Of a stretch of 49,731 nucleotides of DNA, positions 33,345-41,701 are shown in pieces (position 1 is the first letter of the stretch; every line of letters begins with the position of its first letter). The position numbers were made by a program, and so were the translations under genes. The DNA is from Candidatus Woesearchaeota archaeon. GTDB taxonomy: Archaea; Nanobdellota; Nanobdellia; Woesearchaeales; ARS49. The DNA is taken from NCBI GenBank assembly GCA_019323015.1, contig JAHWHY010000012.1:1-49731 (forward strand), given 5' to 3'. The notes under the pieces were generated by a model. That model was given only the letters and a program-made list of their open reading frames with translations. It was not told where the DNA came from and made no database searches.

Positions 33345-33920
33345 ATGGCAAAAAAACAATACAGTGCAATAGCAATAATTGTCCTTATGCTATTTTTAGG
33401 AGTAGCTGCAATGATACTGTATATGCCTTCTGATTCTGGGAAAGCCATGCAGATGCCCCCTATTGAAGACAAGTTCAGGATGTACTTTCTTGCATCTGCG
33501 CTCGTGAACCACCAGGCAAACCAGGGAATACACCAGGCAGAACTGGACATCGCGAAACACGGCAAGCTGCAAAAAACACCGCAGCAGTACTTCGGATGCC
33601 CTGCAATGCTCTCAAACATAAAGGCAATGAGAGAGGCAAGAGAAGTTGTAATGGATGATTTCAGCCACCTTGCAGAGATGAACTGCTTTTACGCAGTATC
33701 AGACGCAGACCAAAAGAAATTCAGGCTTTTGGAAGAGCAGTGCAGCAGCAAAGAATTTAACACAGAACTGCCTGCAGAACTGCAAAAAATATATGATTAC
33801 CAGAAAAAATCATTGAACAAAGGATGCATGAAGCATTCAGGACTGCAGGAACTGCTCAGGACAACAAAAGTTCTTGTAACAGAAAAAAACGGAATGACAA
33901 GAATACAAATACAAAAATGA
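33345..33920 (+). CDS. Membrane-anchored protein of unknown function
   Basis: A 191-aa protein with an N-terminal span (IAIIVLMLFLGVAAMILYM) and a helical outward domain with four Cys (FGCPAM, NCFYAV, EQCSSK, KGCMKH). GAGG precedes the ATG. First gene of a four-gene operon of surface and membrane proteins; its stop overlaps the next start by 4 nt. No family is recognised. Confidence 0.6.
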   Translation: MAKKQYSAIAIIVLMLFLGVAAMILYMPSDSGKAMQMPPIEDKFRMYFLASALVNHQANQGIHQAELDIAKHGKLQKTPQQYFGCPAMLSNIKAMREAREVVMDDFSHLAEMNCFYAVSDADQKKFRLLEEQCSSKEFNTELPAELQKIYDYQKKSLNKGCMKHSGLQELLRTTKVLVTEKNGMTRIQIQK

Positions 33921-34132
33921 AAAAAGCAAATAACAAGACGTTCATACGGTTTCTTCGCACAAAAAAATACAAGATAGGGGACTTTATAGAGCCTTTGCTG
34001 GTGCTTCCTTTTGCATACGGCATGCTGTTGCTGCCAGGCGGGCTTGACAAGATGGAACTAATAACCTGGCTCGCGCTTGCATTTGTCTACGCACCAATCG
34101 CCTATTTCATAATAACAAGGAGGAGAGAATGA
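33917..34132 (+). CDS. Small two-span membrane protein
   Basis: A 71-aa protein from the ATG at 33917 (MKKANNKTFIRFLRTKKYK), overlapping the previous stop. Two hydrophobic spans (FIEPLLVLPFAYGMLLLP; LITWLALAFVYAPIAYFII) with basic ends. It overlaps the next ATG by 4 nt. Confidence 0.55.
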   Translation: MKKANNKTFIRFLRTKKYKIGDFIEPLLVLPFAYGMLLLPGGLDKMELITWLALAFVYAPIAYFIITRRRE

Positions 34133-34911
34133 AGCCTGCAGTGCTGTTCCTTATGCTTGTCTTGTTAGCAAGCGCTGTGAGTGCAGCAGACTGCATTGAC
34201 GCACTAGATGGCATGCGAATAACAAATGACACAACATTCTGCTCAGACAGCTATGACGTGCCAAACGGAATATACATCATGGAAGACAATTTGACACTAG
34301 ACTGCGGAACAGCAGTGCTCAGGGGAAACATGCAGGAAGGAAAAGGAATAATAATAGAAGGAAGAAAAAACGTGGTTGTCACAAGATGCAACATAATCAC
34401 GTTTGACATAGGAATATTCCTGCAAAACTCATCATTCATAACACTTGAAGACAATGCACTGCTCAAGAACAGGATAGGAATACGAATGATGAATGCATAT
34501 GAGAACACAATCATAAAAACAGCAGACAAGAGCACACAGACGCCGCTAAGCATGGTGATGTCAAAATTCAACAGGTTTGACATAAACAAGCCAATAGACG
34601 AAGAGTATTGTGCTGACAACCTTTGCAATGAAGAAAAAGACATCAACCCCTGTGTTAATGACGACTTTTACTGCAGCCCAAGATGCAATGAAGAAAATGA
34701 CAATGACTGCATAAAAAAAGAAATAATAAAATATGAAAAGCCTAAAGATAATAAAACAGAAGAGAAAAAAGTTGAAGAGAAAGTAGAGCCACAGCCAGAG
34801 AAGATGACAATCACGCCAAAAAAAAGAGGCAAAGGCTGGCTGCTTTACCCAATATTTTACATACTCGTGTTTTTGCTTATACAATTTTACGAACACGTGA
34901 AAAAAGACTAA
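34129..34911 (+). CDS. Surface protein with parallel beta-helix domain, C-terminal anchor
   Basis: A 260-aa protein: signal peptide (MKPAVLFLMLVLLASAVSA), then a short right-handed parallel beta-helix (NosD/pectin-lyase type) seen in the repeating pattern LTLDCGTAVLRG, GIIIEGRKNVVVTRCNI, GIFLQNSSFITLEDN, GIRMMNAYENTI. A Cys-rich stretch and a Lys/Glu/Pro stalk (about 195-235) follow, then a C-terminal membrane span. It is a paralogue of the next gene. Confidence 0.7.
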   Translation: MKPAVLFLMLVLLASAVSAADCIDALDGMRITNDTTFCSDSYDVPNGIYIMEDNLTLDCGTAVLRGNMQEGKGIIIEGRKNVVVTRCNIITFDIGIFLQNSSFITLEDNALLKNRIGIRMMNAYENTIIKTADKSTQTPLSMVMSKFNRFDINKPIDEEYCADNLCNEEKDINPCVNDDFYCSPRCNEENDNDCIKKEIIKYEKPKDNKTEEKKVEEKVEPQPEKMTITPKKRGKGWLLYPIFYILVFLLIQFYEHVKKD

Positions 34912-34928
34912 AAAAAAGAGGTGTACAC

Positions 34929-35546
34929 TTGAAAAAAAGCTGGTGGATATTGTTAGTTTTAGTTTTGTGTCCTGCAGTGCTTGCATGCAGCGACCCAATG
35001 GACGGAAAAACATATACTTCTGACCAAGAATTCTGCAACAAGAATTATTACCTGCCTGACGGGATTGCAATCGGTGCAGATAATTTAGTCATAGACTGCA
35101 ATAATGCAGTATTAAGGGGAGATTTCAAAGGAACAGGAATACTAATAGAAAACAGGAAAAATATTGAAGTCAAGAACTGCAACATCGTCAATTACAACAA
35201 CGGATTCTCTCTAGTGAATGCAGAAGGATCAGACATACACGACCATAATCTGCTCAGGAACTATGTGGGCATAAGGCTGGAGAACTCTGCAAAGAACCAT
35301 TTCTATGAAATAAGAGACGTAAGCATACAGAGAGAGATAAGAAGCATATTCTCAACAGAGAACCACATCAAATACACCAACAAGAATCTTGAAGGCGAAT
35401 TCTGCAGGCACAACAGCTGCAATGAAAGAACAGAGAAAGAAGTGCCGTCATTTCCGCTCATGACATTCTACCAGGCAACACTGGAACAAATACTAAAAGA
35501 AGCAATAAGACAGTGGATCAGCAGGGATTCACATTCTCAACAATGA
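34929..35546 (+). CDS. Secreted parallel beta-helix protein, paralogue of preceding gene
   Basis: A 205-aa protein from a TTG start (MKKSWWILLVLVLCPAVLAC) after AGAGGTG. The Cys at the end of the signal peptide could be lipidated. The beta-helix repeats match its neighbour (LVIDCNNAVLRGDFKGTGILIENRKN shown in part), but it lacks the stalk and C-terminal anchor. Its 3' end overlaps the convergent pilin gene by 29 nt, so the last residues may be the result of a lost stop codon. Confidence 0.65.
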   Translation: MKKSWWILLVLVLCPAVLACSDPMDGKTYTSDQEFCNKNYYLPDGIAIGADNLVIDCNNAVLRGDFKGTGILIENRKNIEVKNCNIVNYNNGFSLVNAEGSDIHDHNLLRNYVGIRLENSAKNHFYEIRDVSIQREIRSIFSTENHIKYTNKNLEGEFCRHNSCNERTEKEVPSFPLMTFYQATLEQILKEAIRQWISRDSHSQQ

Positions 35547-36006
35547 TTCCCTTATCTGTGCAGGGAGTCAAGGAACCTGCCCTAAGAATCATCGGCGTAA
35601 TCTTGACCTGCCTTATCTGGCCCACAGGCTCAAACCGGAACATCACTTTCTCAGCATCTGCAGGCATCAACGGCTCTGACAATACAGAATCACGCACTGC
35701 AATACCATCTGTTCCAACAATCCGCGCATGAAGGTCATAAATCTCAGTAGAAGGGCCGTTCTCAACAAAAACCTCAAGAACATCATTTCTCACACAAATC
35801 TGCGGAACACCGCTAATCTGAATAACCTTGATAAATGCAGCATCACAGCCAGCAACAGTCTCTTGAGTGCCTTTAACAAACTCTGCCTTCTCCTCAATAT
35901 AAGCCTCTCCCCAGCTCATCACAACAGCGCCAAGCGCTATAGAGAAAACAATTAGCAGAATTGTAGCTATAAGTGGTGAGACAGCTTTTTTACTGCGAAA
36001 CATCAT
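35518..36006 (-). CDS. Archaeal type IV pilin-like protein
   Basis: A 162-aa protein with the archaeal pilin N-terminal domain: MMFRSKKAVSPLIATILLIV, followed by the rest of the hydrophobic helix. The KKAVSP site fits class III signal peptide processing by a pre-pilin peptidase. The mature head has four Cys and beta-rich sequence. A TATA-like TATTTATATAG on the minus strand (about 36028-36038) gives a leaderless mRNA. It may be exported by the Tad-like system or by another machine outside the window. Confidence 0.8.
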   Translation of the reverse strand: MMFRSKKAVSPLIATILLIVFSIALGAVVMSWGEAYIEEKAEFVKGTQETVAGCDAAFIKVIQISGVPQICVRNDVLEVFVENGPSTEIYDLHARIVGTDGIAVRDSVLSEPLMPADAEKVMFRFEPVGQIRQVKITPMILRAGSLTPCTDKGIIVENVNPC

Positions 36007-36090
36007 TTATCACCTTTTTTTTAATACTATATAAATACTTATTTATAAGCTTTTTCATTTTTATACTGGTTTGTGGTTCGTAGTATTTGG

Positions 36091-36124
36091 TTAGTGTTTG
36101 CGGCACTACAAACTGCTTACTAAA
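36091..36124. promoter_or_regulatory. Upstream motif shared with the LamG promoter at 5 kb
   Basis: TTAGT, TTGCGGCA and ACTGCTTACTAAA (36112-36124) in the order seen at 5005-5042. It lies about 75 bp upstream of the leftward pilin TATA box and about 10 bp before the TTTTTATAG box of the rightward HIT gene. Confidence 0.35.
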
Positions 36125-36167
36125 CAGAGGGCAAAATTTTTATAGTCCCAGCAAATAGGAGAAAATA

Positions 36168-37013
36168 ATGAATCCAGAGAACATGACACCAGAGCAGATG
36201 GCTGCAATGGCAAAACAGCAATGCATATTCTGCCAGATAGCATCTGGTGCAGTAGCTTCAAGGAAAATATATGAAGATGACAAAGTAGTCGGTGTTCTTG
36301 ACATAAATCCAGCAAATCCAGGGCATGTCTTGCTGATAACTAAAGAACATTATGTAGTCATGCCCCAGATACCAGATGATGTAGTTGCACACATAGGAAT
36401 GGTAGCAAAAGGAATTTCTCATGCTTTACTACGTACTTTAAAGGCTCAAGGGACAACAATATTTGCAGCAAACGGGGTTGCAGCAGGACAGAGAGCACAG
36501 CACTTCATGCTTCACATAATACCACGAATGGAAAACGACGGCATAGGAATAGAGATTCCTGAACACCAAATAAGTGACTCTGATTACAAGAAAATCCTGA
36601 AAGCACTAAAACCAGGAATAGCAAAAGCATTTGGACAGGAAGTTGAAGAAGAGGCGCCAGAGGAAGAGCCTGAAAAGGAAGAAGAAGTAGAGGAAGCAGA
36701 AGATGAAGTGACTGAAAAAGAGGAAGAAACAGAAGCAGAAGTTGAAAAAGAAGCTGAAGAAGAGGAAGTAGAAGAAGAGCCAAAAGTAGTGGAAGCAGAA
36801 GAAATACCTGAAGAAGAGGAAGTTGAGGAAGAAGAACCAAAAGAGAAAGTCACGCTTGAAGAAGCTGCAAAAGGAAAGAAAAAAGCAAAAAAGCAAAAGA
36901 AAGCCAAAAAAAAGAAAACCAAGAAAAAAAAGGAAGAAGAACCAGAAGAAGAGGAAGTTGATGAAGAAAGACAGAAGCTTGACCAGATAGCAGGCATGAT
37001 GATGGGACAATAA
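36168..37013 (+). CDS. HIT-fold protein with altered triad and long acidic/basic tail
   Basis: A 281-aa protein. Residues 15-130 are a HIT domain (QCIFCQIASG, IYEDDKVVGVLDINPANPGH, then AGQRAQHFMLHIIPR). In the histidine triad the central, catalytic His is Met (H112, M114, H116). Residues about 160-281 are a Glu-rich then Lys-rich tail (EEEAEEE, KKKAKKQKKAKKKK) not found in ordinary HIT enzymes; it may bind RNA or proteins. It starts a two-gene unit with a second HIT gene 1 nt downstream. Nucleotide binding may be kept while hydrolysis is lost. Confidence 0.8.
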   Translation: MNPENMTPEQMAAMAKQQCIFCQIASGAVASRKIYEDDKVVGVLDINPANPGHVLLITKEHYVVMPQIPDDVVAHIGMVAKGISHALLRTLKAQGTTIFAANGVAAGQRAQHFMLHIIPRMENDGIGIEIPEHQISDSDYKKILKALKPGIAKAFGQEVEEEAPEEEPEKEEEVEEAEDEVTEKEEETEAEVEKEAEEEEVEEEPKVVEAEEIPEEEEVEEEEPKEKVTLEEAAKGKKKAKKQKKAKKKKTKKKKEEEPEEEEVDEERQKLDQIAGMMMGQ

Positions 37014-37014
37014 A

Positions 37015-37539
37015 ATGGGGAAAAAATGCGAGATTTGTGAAATAATCAAATCAAAAAAAGGAAAAGTGTATGAAGACGACAAGGTATTCGCATTCCTAGC
37101 CCAGAAACCAGCATCAACAGGACATGTCATCATTACATCCAAAGAACATTATCCCATACTAGAACAAATACCAGACTTTGTAGTTGGGGAATTATTTACA
37201 AAAGCAAACAAGATATCAATGGCTGCATTTGAAACCATCGGTGCAGAAGGAACAAACATAATAATGCAGAACGGGGTTGCAGCAGGCCAAAAACACAATC
37301 ACGCAATACTTCACATAATCCCGCGCAGGGAAAATGACGGCTTGAATTTGACATGGAAGCCAAGACAGCTTGACGAAGAGGAAATGAGCACAATAGAATT
37401 AAAAGTCAAGAAAGAAACAGAAGGAATAGGAGCATTTGAACAGGAAGAGGAAACACCTGTAGAGGTAAAAGGACCTGAAAAGATAGAGACAGGGCCTGAA
37501 GAAGATTATTTACTTAAACAATTGGAGAGATTGCCGTAA
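37015..37539 (+). CDS. HIT-fold protein with altered triad
   Basis: A 174-aa protein with a HIT domain (CEICEIIKSKKGKVYEDDKVF, KPASTGHVIITSKEHY, AGQKHNHAILHIIPR; first string in part). The central His of the triad is Ile (H96, I98, H100). The C-terminal 50 residues are acidic. It is a tandem paralogue of the preceding gene with 1 nt between them, so the two may form a heterodimer. Confidence 0.8.
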   Translation: MGKKCEICEIIKSKKGKVYEDDKVFAFLAQKPASTGHVIITSKEHYPILEQIPDFVVGELFTKANKISMAAFETIGAEGTNIIMQNGVAAGQKHNHAILHIIPRRENDGLNLTWKPRQLDEEEMSTIELKVKKETEGIGAFEQEEETPVEVKGPEKIETGPEEDYLLKQLERLP

Positions 37540-37579
37540 ACCAGCAATTTTAAAAGGCAATGCTTTTTCTAGAAAAAAA

Positions 37580-37957
37580 ATGGAAGACATATCAGGAATA
37601 ATAATGATGCCTGCAGTGATGCGCGAAGCATGGCGGGAACCTGACACAATAGAGGATGCAGAGGCCTGCCTAGAGACCTGCACAGCATACAGCGCAGAAC
37701 TAGAAAGATTTGCATATTCAGAAGCAGAAAGAGACAAGGAATTCTATGAAAGCTTCAGGAGCATGCTAAACAGATATTACATGATATTTCAAAAAGACTA
37801 TGCATTAGTTGAATTCATAAAAAATGAACAGATAGACTACGCACTTGCACAAGTAAAAAAAGCAAGACAAGCACAATTAGATGAAAAACTTAAGAATATG
37901 GCAAAAACTAAGCAACATTCTGCAGGACAGGCTGTTTCTCGCAAAACTTCAGAATAG
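37580..37957 (+). CDS. Small helical protein of unknown function
   Basis: A 125-aa Glu/Ala-rich protein, mostly helical (EDAEACLETCTAYSAELERF). No family is recognised. Its last 50 nt overlap the end of the convergent gene; both frames look coding, so the overlap is probably real. Confidence 0.5.
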   Translation: MEDISGIIMMPAVMREAWREPDTIEDAEACLETCTAYSAELERFAYSEAERDKEFYESFRSMLNRYYMIFQKDYALVEFIKNEQIDYALAQVKKARQAQLDEKLKNMAKTKQHSAGQAVSRKTSE

Positions 37958-38432
37958 CATGAGCATATGCCTTTAATTTCTTAACATGCATTGCCTTGAT
38001 AGAATTAGGAAGATAAGCATATTCTGCAGGAGCCATGTGTTCCTGCTTAAAACCTTCTGCAAGGAGTTCTAGGGCCTCTTTGTCAGGACCGCAGTATGCA
38101 TCAACAACCATATCAATAATAGGAGTAAAACCGCCATTAAGATGCACAAAATTACCCTGCTTCAAGGCATTTCCAAGAACAGCATAATCCCAGAACTTTC
38201 TGCCATGCAGGGCAAGCAGTTCCTGTATCCAGGGTTTTCTTTCATGCTCATGATCCGCAAAATCATCAATAATATATGGTAAACACAGGAATCTCTTGAA
38301 TTCACTCAAATGCCAGCCCATATCTTTACTGAACAAGGATTCATCAACCTCTGGAACAGAAGAATACTCAGAAGAAATTATCTTTGCTATATGCGGGTCA
38401 TTAGCTACCACATCTGCAATATTACCAGCCAT
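37908..38432 (-). CDS. Cytosolic protein of unknown function
   Basis: A 174-aa helical protein with clusters of His, Asp and Glu (IIDDFADHEHERKPW; QEHMAPAEYAY) that could bind metal or belong to a helical-bundle enzyme. No family is recognised. It overlaps the end of the convergent gene by 50 nt. Confidence 0.5.
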   Translation of the reverse strand: MAGNIADVVANDPHIAKIISSEYSSVPEVDESLFSKDMGWHLSEFKRFLCLPYIIDDFADHEHERKPWIQELLALHGRKFWDYAVLGNALKQGNFVHLNGGFTPIIDMVVDAYCGPDKEALELLAEGFKQEHMAPAEYAYLPNSIKAMHVKKLKAYAHAILKFCEKQPVLQNVA

Positions 38433-38471
38433 AAAGAAAAATAAAGAAAGAAAGTATAAAAAGCTAGTGAC

Positions 38472-38804
38472 TTATTTATGCAAGCCATGCTCTGCAACAA
38501 AGCTGTCTACCCTAGAAACAGGAAAAATCTCATAAACATGATGCTCTTTCAGAGTCTCTGCTTCTTCGTAAACATTTCCTGCCTTGTCAAACTGCAATTC
38601 CTGAATATACATCGCGCCTGTGGCCTTTTTCAGGTATTCTACTCCTGCACCTGCTGGAACCTCAACAGGATGCCATTCTCTGCCGTCTGAAACACAGAAC
38701 TTTATTGTCTTTTCAGCAGCCTTTTCAGCAGCCTCTGGCAAAACAGGAGCCTCAACCACTGCAACTGCATCAATGCAATCTGCTGTAATCATTCTTTCAG
38801 TCAT
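38472..38804 (-). CDS. Small protein of unknown function
   Basis: A 110-aa protein from the ATG at 38804 (MTERMITADCIDAVAVV), preceded by GGTGA; a longer frame to 38843 lacks a ribosome site. The N-terminal half is Ala/Glu-rich; the second half has a compact beta-rich pattern (IKFCVSDGREWHPVEVPAG). No family is recognised. Confidence 0.5.
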   Translation of the reverse strand: MTERMITADCIDAVAVVEAPVLPEAAEKAAEKTIKFCVSDGREWHPVEVPAGAGVEYLKKATGAMYIQELQFDKAGNVYEEAETLKEHHVYEIFPVSRVDSFVAEHGLHK

Positions 38805-38851
38805 CTTCAACTCACCTTTATGCACGAAAAAAAAGGGGTTCATTTAAAAAG

Positions 38852-39472
38852 CTAACGCTTTTTAGCCCAGAAATCAGACAGCCTGTTAAGCCTGAAAAGT
38901 CTTGGAATTCTCGAGACAAGTCTCGCAAACCTCGGCATCCTTGACAAAATCCTTGTTGTCTTTGTGGCACTTTCAGCCTTGGCAAGCGCCCCAATATTTG
39001 CGGCACGCGCAACCTTTGGAGTATCACCACCAACATGAACCAACAATTGCGCCTCACCAGCCTCTGAAACACGAAACAATGCACCCAAAGGAGCAACTGC
39101 AATAATGTCAAGTATAGAGGTCTTTACAAAGCTCTCAAAAGTGGCTTTCTTGAAAAAATTAAAATACAAGTCAATGCAGAAAAAAGCAACAACAAACTGG
39201 TCAAAGGTGTGCACAGCCCCTGCATGATGATGAAAGAATTCTGAGATGCTGTCAACCCAGTGCCAGTGGAACACATTAATATAATGTATATATTCCCCTA
39301 TCAAGACCAGCAGGAGAACCAGCACAAGCCAGGGAATTAACAGTTCAACAAAATTCTCAAGCCACCCAAGATATTTCTCATTAAAATGATTCCACTTAGC
39401 CTTCCACTTTGGAAGCTTTTCCTTTTTCTTTCTTAACCTGTGAAGCTTTTTAACAGCCTTTCTAAGCGCCAT
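38852..39472 (-). CDS. Voltage-sensor-like membrane protein without pore
   Basis: A 206-aa protein with a basic start, three hydrophobic spans and an Arg-rich fourth segment. The order resembles S1-S4 of ion-channel voltage sensors: S1 LLIPWLVLVLLLVLIGEY (about 44-62), S2 FDQFVVAFFCIDLYFNFFK (about 91-109), S3 SFVKTSILDIIAVAPLG (about 115-131), and S4-like RILSRMPRFARLVSRIPRLF (about 175-194), with Arg at regular spacing. No pore helices or selectivity filter follow. It could be a stand-alone voltage sensor or proton channel, or a truncated channel. Confidence 0.6.
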   Translation of the reverse strand: MALRKAVKKLHRLRKKKEKLPKWKAKWNHFNEKYLGWLENFVELLIPWLVLVLLLVLIGEYIHYINVFHWHWVDSISEFFHHHAGAVHTFDQFVVAFFCIDLYFNFFKKATFESFVKTSILDIIAVAPLGALFRVSEAGEAQLLVHVGGDTPKVARAANIGALAKAESATKTTRILSRMPRFARLVSRIPRLFRLNRLSDFWAKKR

Positions 39473-39562
39473 TATAAAACAAGTTAAATCACAAGTATAT
39501 AATATTTTCCCAGCAAAAAAAATTCAACAGTTTTATAAACTCCCAACAATTAATACTTTTTG

Positions 39563-40483
39563 ATGAAAAAAATACTGGTTTTAGCAATGATGCTGATTCT
39601 GCTTACTTCATGTATTGTGGTTGAAGAGGCTCCTTCAGAAGAAGAGCCTGTAAAAGAAGTTGTTGTAAAAGAAGTTGTAAAAGAGGCAGAAAAAGAGCCT
39701 GAAGTAAAACAGGTAATCAAGATTGAGAAGAACCTGCCTCTGGAAAATCCTATTCCTGCATTTTTAGATGCTTTACCAGAAGGATACTGGTATTATACAG
39801 TGAATAACAAAATAGAAGCAAAAGTGTTTAATGACTGGAGAGCAAGCATGTGGAGAGAGGTCAGCAGGAAATGGGACCTTGCCAAATGGAATCCTGAAAC
39901 AAAAGAAGTCTATGTATTATTTGGGGAAATATCTGATTATGGGTTATCTAAAGTTCGCGGTAATGGAACAGGAAGTATAGATGAAACACACATGGCTTAT
40001 ATGAAGATACCAATGGAAGCATATCCTTATAGTCCTGTAGATTGGATGGAGATGTTTTCAAACGGAGTTCCTGCTAAGAAAGATACAGCTGAACAAGTAC
40101 TGCATGTTGAAGACAGATATTATAGTTCAAATTTATCATTAATATTTGAGAAAGAAAACGGTGAAGGAGTGATTCTAAGGTTTGATAACAAGTACAGAGT
40201 TCCTGTAGTGGTTGAAAGAACATTTGAGGGAGCCACAGTAGAGAGAATACAATATAAGTTTGACACAGTTGTTTATGATGACCTGAACAAAAGAACAAAA
40301 CAGATTACAAAAGAAATGGTTGAGATGCCTGAAGAATTCATAGTGTTTACTGAAGAAGAAGCCAGAGCTTATGTAAAAGGAGAGTATTTCAGAGATCCTT
40401 TGCAGGTGAATCCGATTATAGTTCTTGAACAAGTAAAACAAGTGTTTGCTTATAGAGAAGGAATGCCTAAGGCAACATACTGA
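39563..40483 (+). CDS. Lipoprotein of unknown function
   Basis: A 306-aa protein with a lipoprotein signal (KKILVLAMMLILLTSC), a Val/Glu/Lys repeat linker (about 20-50) and a soluble domain of about 250 residues rich in aromatic residues (YWYYTVNNK, DWMEMFSNG). TTTTATAAA near 39532 ends about 24 nt before the ATG, supporting the ATG at 39563 over the TTG at 39560. No family is recognised. Confidence 0.65.
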   Translation: MKKILVLAMMLILLTSCIVVEEAPSEEEPVKEVVVKEVVKEAEKEPEVKQVIKIEKNLPLENPIPAFLDALPEGYWYYTVNNKIEAKVFNDWRASMWREVSRKWDLAKWNPETKEVYVLFGEISDYGLSKVRGNGTGSIDETHMAYMKIPMEAYPYSPVDWMEMFSNGVPAKKDTAEQVLHVEDRYYSSNLSLIFEKENGEGVILRFDNKYRVPVVVERTFEGATVERIQYKFDTVVYDDLNKRTKQITKEMVEMPEEFIVFTEEEARAYVKGEYFRDPLQVNPIIVLEQVKQVFAYREGMPKATY

Positions 40484-40551
40484 AAATTTACTAAACACTT
40501 ATAAAGCAAGAACCATTATTAACAAATATCAGAGAATTTCTGTGTTTTAAA

Positions 40552-40680
40552 ATGGTAGAATACAACGTGGTGAAGTACTGCAGGATGTGCAAGAAGAGAT
40601 TCCTAGTTGGCAAATCAGAAGCAAAAAAGAATTTTTGTGATGCGTGCCAGAAAATATATGATAAAGGCAAGGAGAACTAA
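40552..40680 (+). CDS. 42-aa zinc-ribbon protein
   Basis: A short gene encoding MVEYNVVKYCRMCKKRFLVG and 22 more residues, with a second pair CDAC: a classic C-x2-C...C-x2-C zinc ribbon of about 20 residues between pairs. The TAA overlaps by 4 nt the end of the convergent gene. Probably a DNA-, RNA- or protein-binding microprotein. Confidence 0.55.
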   Translation: MVEYNVVKYCRMCKKRFLVGKSEAKKNFCDACQKIYDKGKEN

Positions 40681-41177
40681 TAATCAACAAGCCCTTCAAT
40701 ATCCGGAGGGTGCTCCATGAAATCTGTCCGGTCCTTTGTTGTTCTTCTGTATTCAGCTTCTTTGCCGAATACGATGATACTGTCTTCACAGGTCCTTTCT
40801 AGAATCTGCGGCATATAAACTCCATCCTTGAATACGATAATGTCTAAAAGCTCTGGATTGCCTGGCCATTTTCCTGGTTCTATACCAACCCATCTTGCCA
40901 AGTCAATCATCTTATGGCCTTCACTGCCCCATAAAGCAGCAATCATGAAATCAACGCGCTTGAAAAGATGAGGATTTCCAGACAAAGTCTTTATCAAATG
41001 CTCTTTTGCAACTTTCTCCACAGAATGAGCACCATCAGTATATGCCTCGCCAAAACCAGCCCTATGAAAATAAGCCCTTACTGGCGGAAGCTGCTCAGAA
41101 GCATAAGTTAATCTCGCGCGGAAATCAGGAGTGTGTTCTCCTTCTTTTCTTAGATGCTCTAGTCTTTCAAATCTCAT
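40677..41177 (-). CDS. Cytosolic protein of unknown function
   Basis: A 166-aa protein from the ATG at 41177 (MRFERLEHLRKEGEH); a GTG at 41186 is an alternative. It has mixed helices and strands (VDFMIAALWGSEGHKMIDLARW; part shown). No family is recognised. Confidence 0.5.
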   Translation of the reverse strand: MRFERLEHLRKEGEHTPDFRARLTYASEQLPPVRAYFHRAGFGEAYTDGAHSVEKVAKEHLIKTLSGNPHLFKRVDFMIAALWGSEGHKMIDLARWVGIEPGKWPGNPELLDIIVFKDGVYMPQILERTCEDSIIVFGKEAEYRRTTKDRTDFMEHPPDIEGLVDY

Positions 41178-41209
41178 GAGTATCACTAAATAAAGATTAT
41201 TTAAAAAGA

Positions 41210-41587
41210 TTATGCCTCTTCAGACAATCTAGCATTGATATCGTCTGCTGTTACTTTTTTGTCAAACATCGGCATTATAAACTCTGGAATCGTGTAAAAC
41301 GGAGTGTTCATATAACCGCCGCCAAATCTTTCAAGCAGGTGTTCTGCTAATGGTTTTAGCTCTTTTCTTCCTCTTTTAGAACGCTCATCATAATGCCAGA
41401 AACCAATTTCTTGATGCGCTCTTGCTCTCAGAATATAATTGTCTGCATGATTAAATATGAATTCAAGATGCACATCATCATTGTCATCCAAACTAGCGCT
41501 GAAACGATTTCCTGGCTTATACCCTGCTATGTACCACTTTCGCTTCAGTGCTTTTTTCACTAGTTTTCCAAGATTAATCGGCGCCAT
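41210..41587 (-). CDS. Small cytosolic protein of unknown function
   Basis: A 125-aa basic protein (MAPINLGKLVKKALKRKWY) with a beta-rich centre (DDVHLEFIFNHADNYILRAR). No family is recognised. It lies just left of the first, variant copy of the cassette-boundary repeat. Confidence 0.5.
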   Translation of the reverse strand: MAPINLGKLVKKALKRKWYIAGYKPGNRFSASLDDNDDVHLEFIFNHADNYILRARAHQEIGFWHYDERSKRGRKELKPLAEHLLERFGGGYMNTPFYTIPEFIMPMFDKKVTADDINARLSEEA

Positions 41588-41627
41588 ATTTTCAATTAGA
41601 AGAAGTAGGTTTTTAAAGCTGGTGATT

Positions 41628-41641
41628 GTAATCCCTGCAGA
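41628..41641 (+). repeat. Cassette-boundary repeat, variant copy (GTAATCCCTGCAGA)
   Basis: Differs from the consensus GTAATCCAGGCAGA at two positions. It shares the preceding ATT with the copy at 42900. The next gene's TATA box (TTTAAATA) starts 8 nt after it. Confidence 0.5.
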
Positions 41642-41701
41642 TAAAAAAATTTAAATAGTTGCCAAGCATAATACACCAAAACTTCGGTTGGGAGGGATAA
41701 G

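Noticed and set aside
36505..37142. Antisense frames rich in Leu, Ser or Phe over the HIT gene tail
   Set aside because: They are the complement of the Glu/Lys-rich tail, which opens all other frames.
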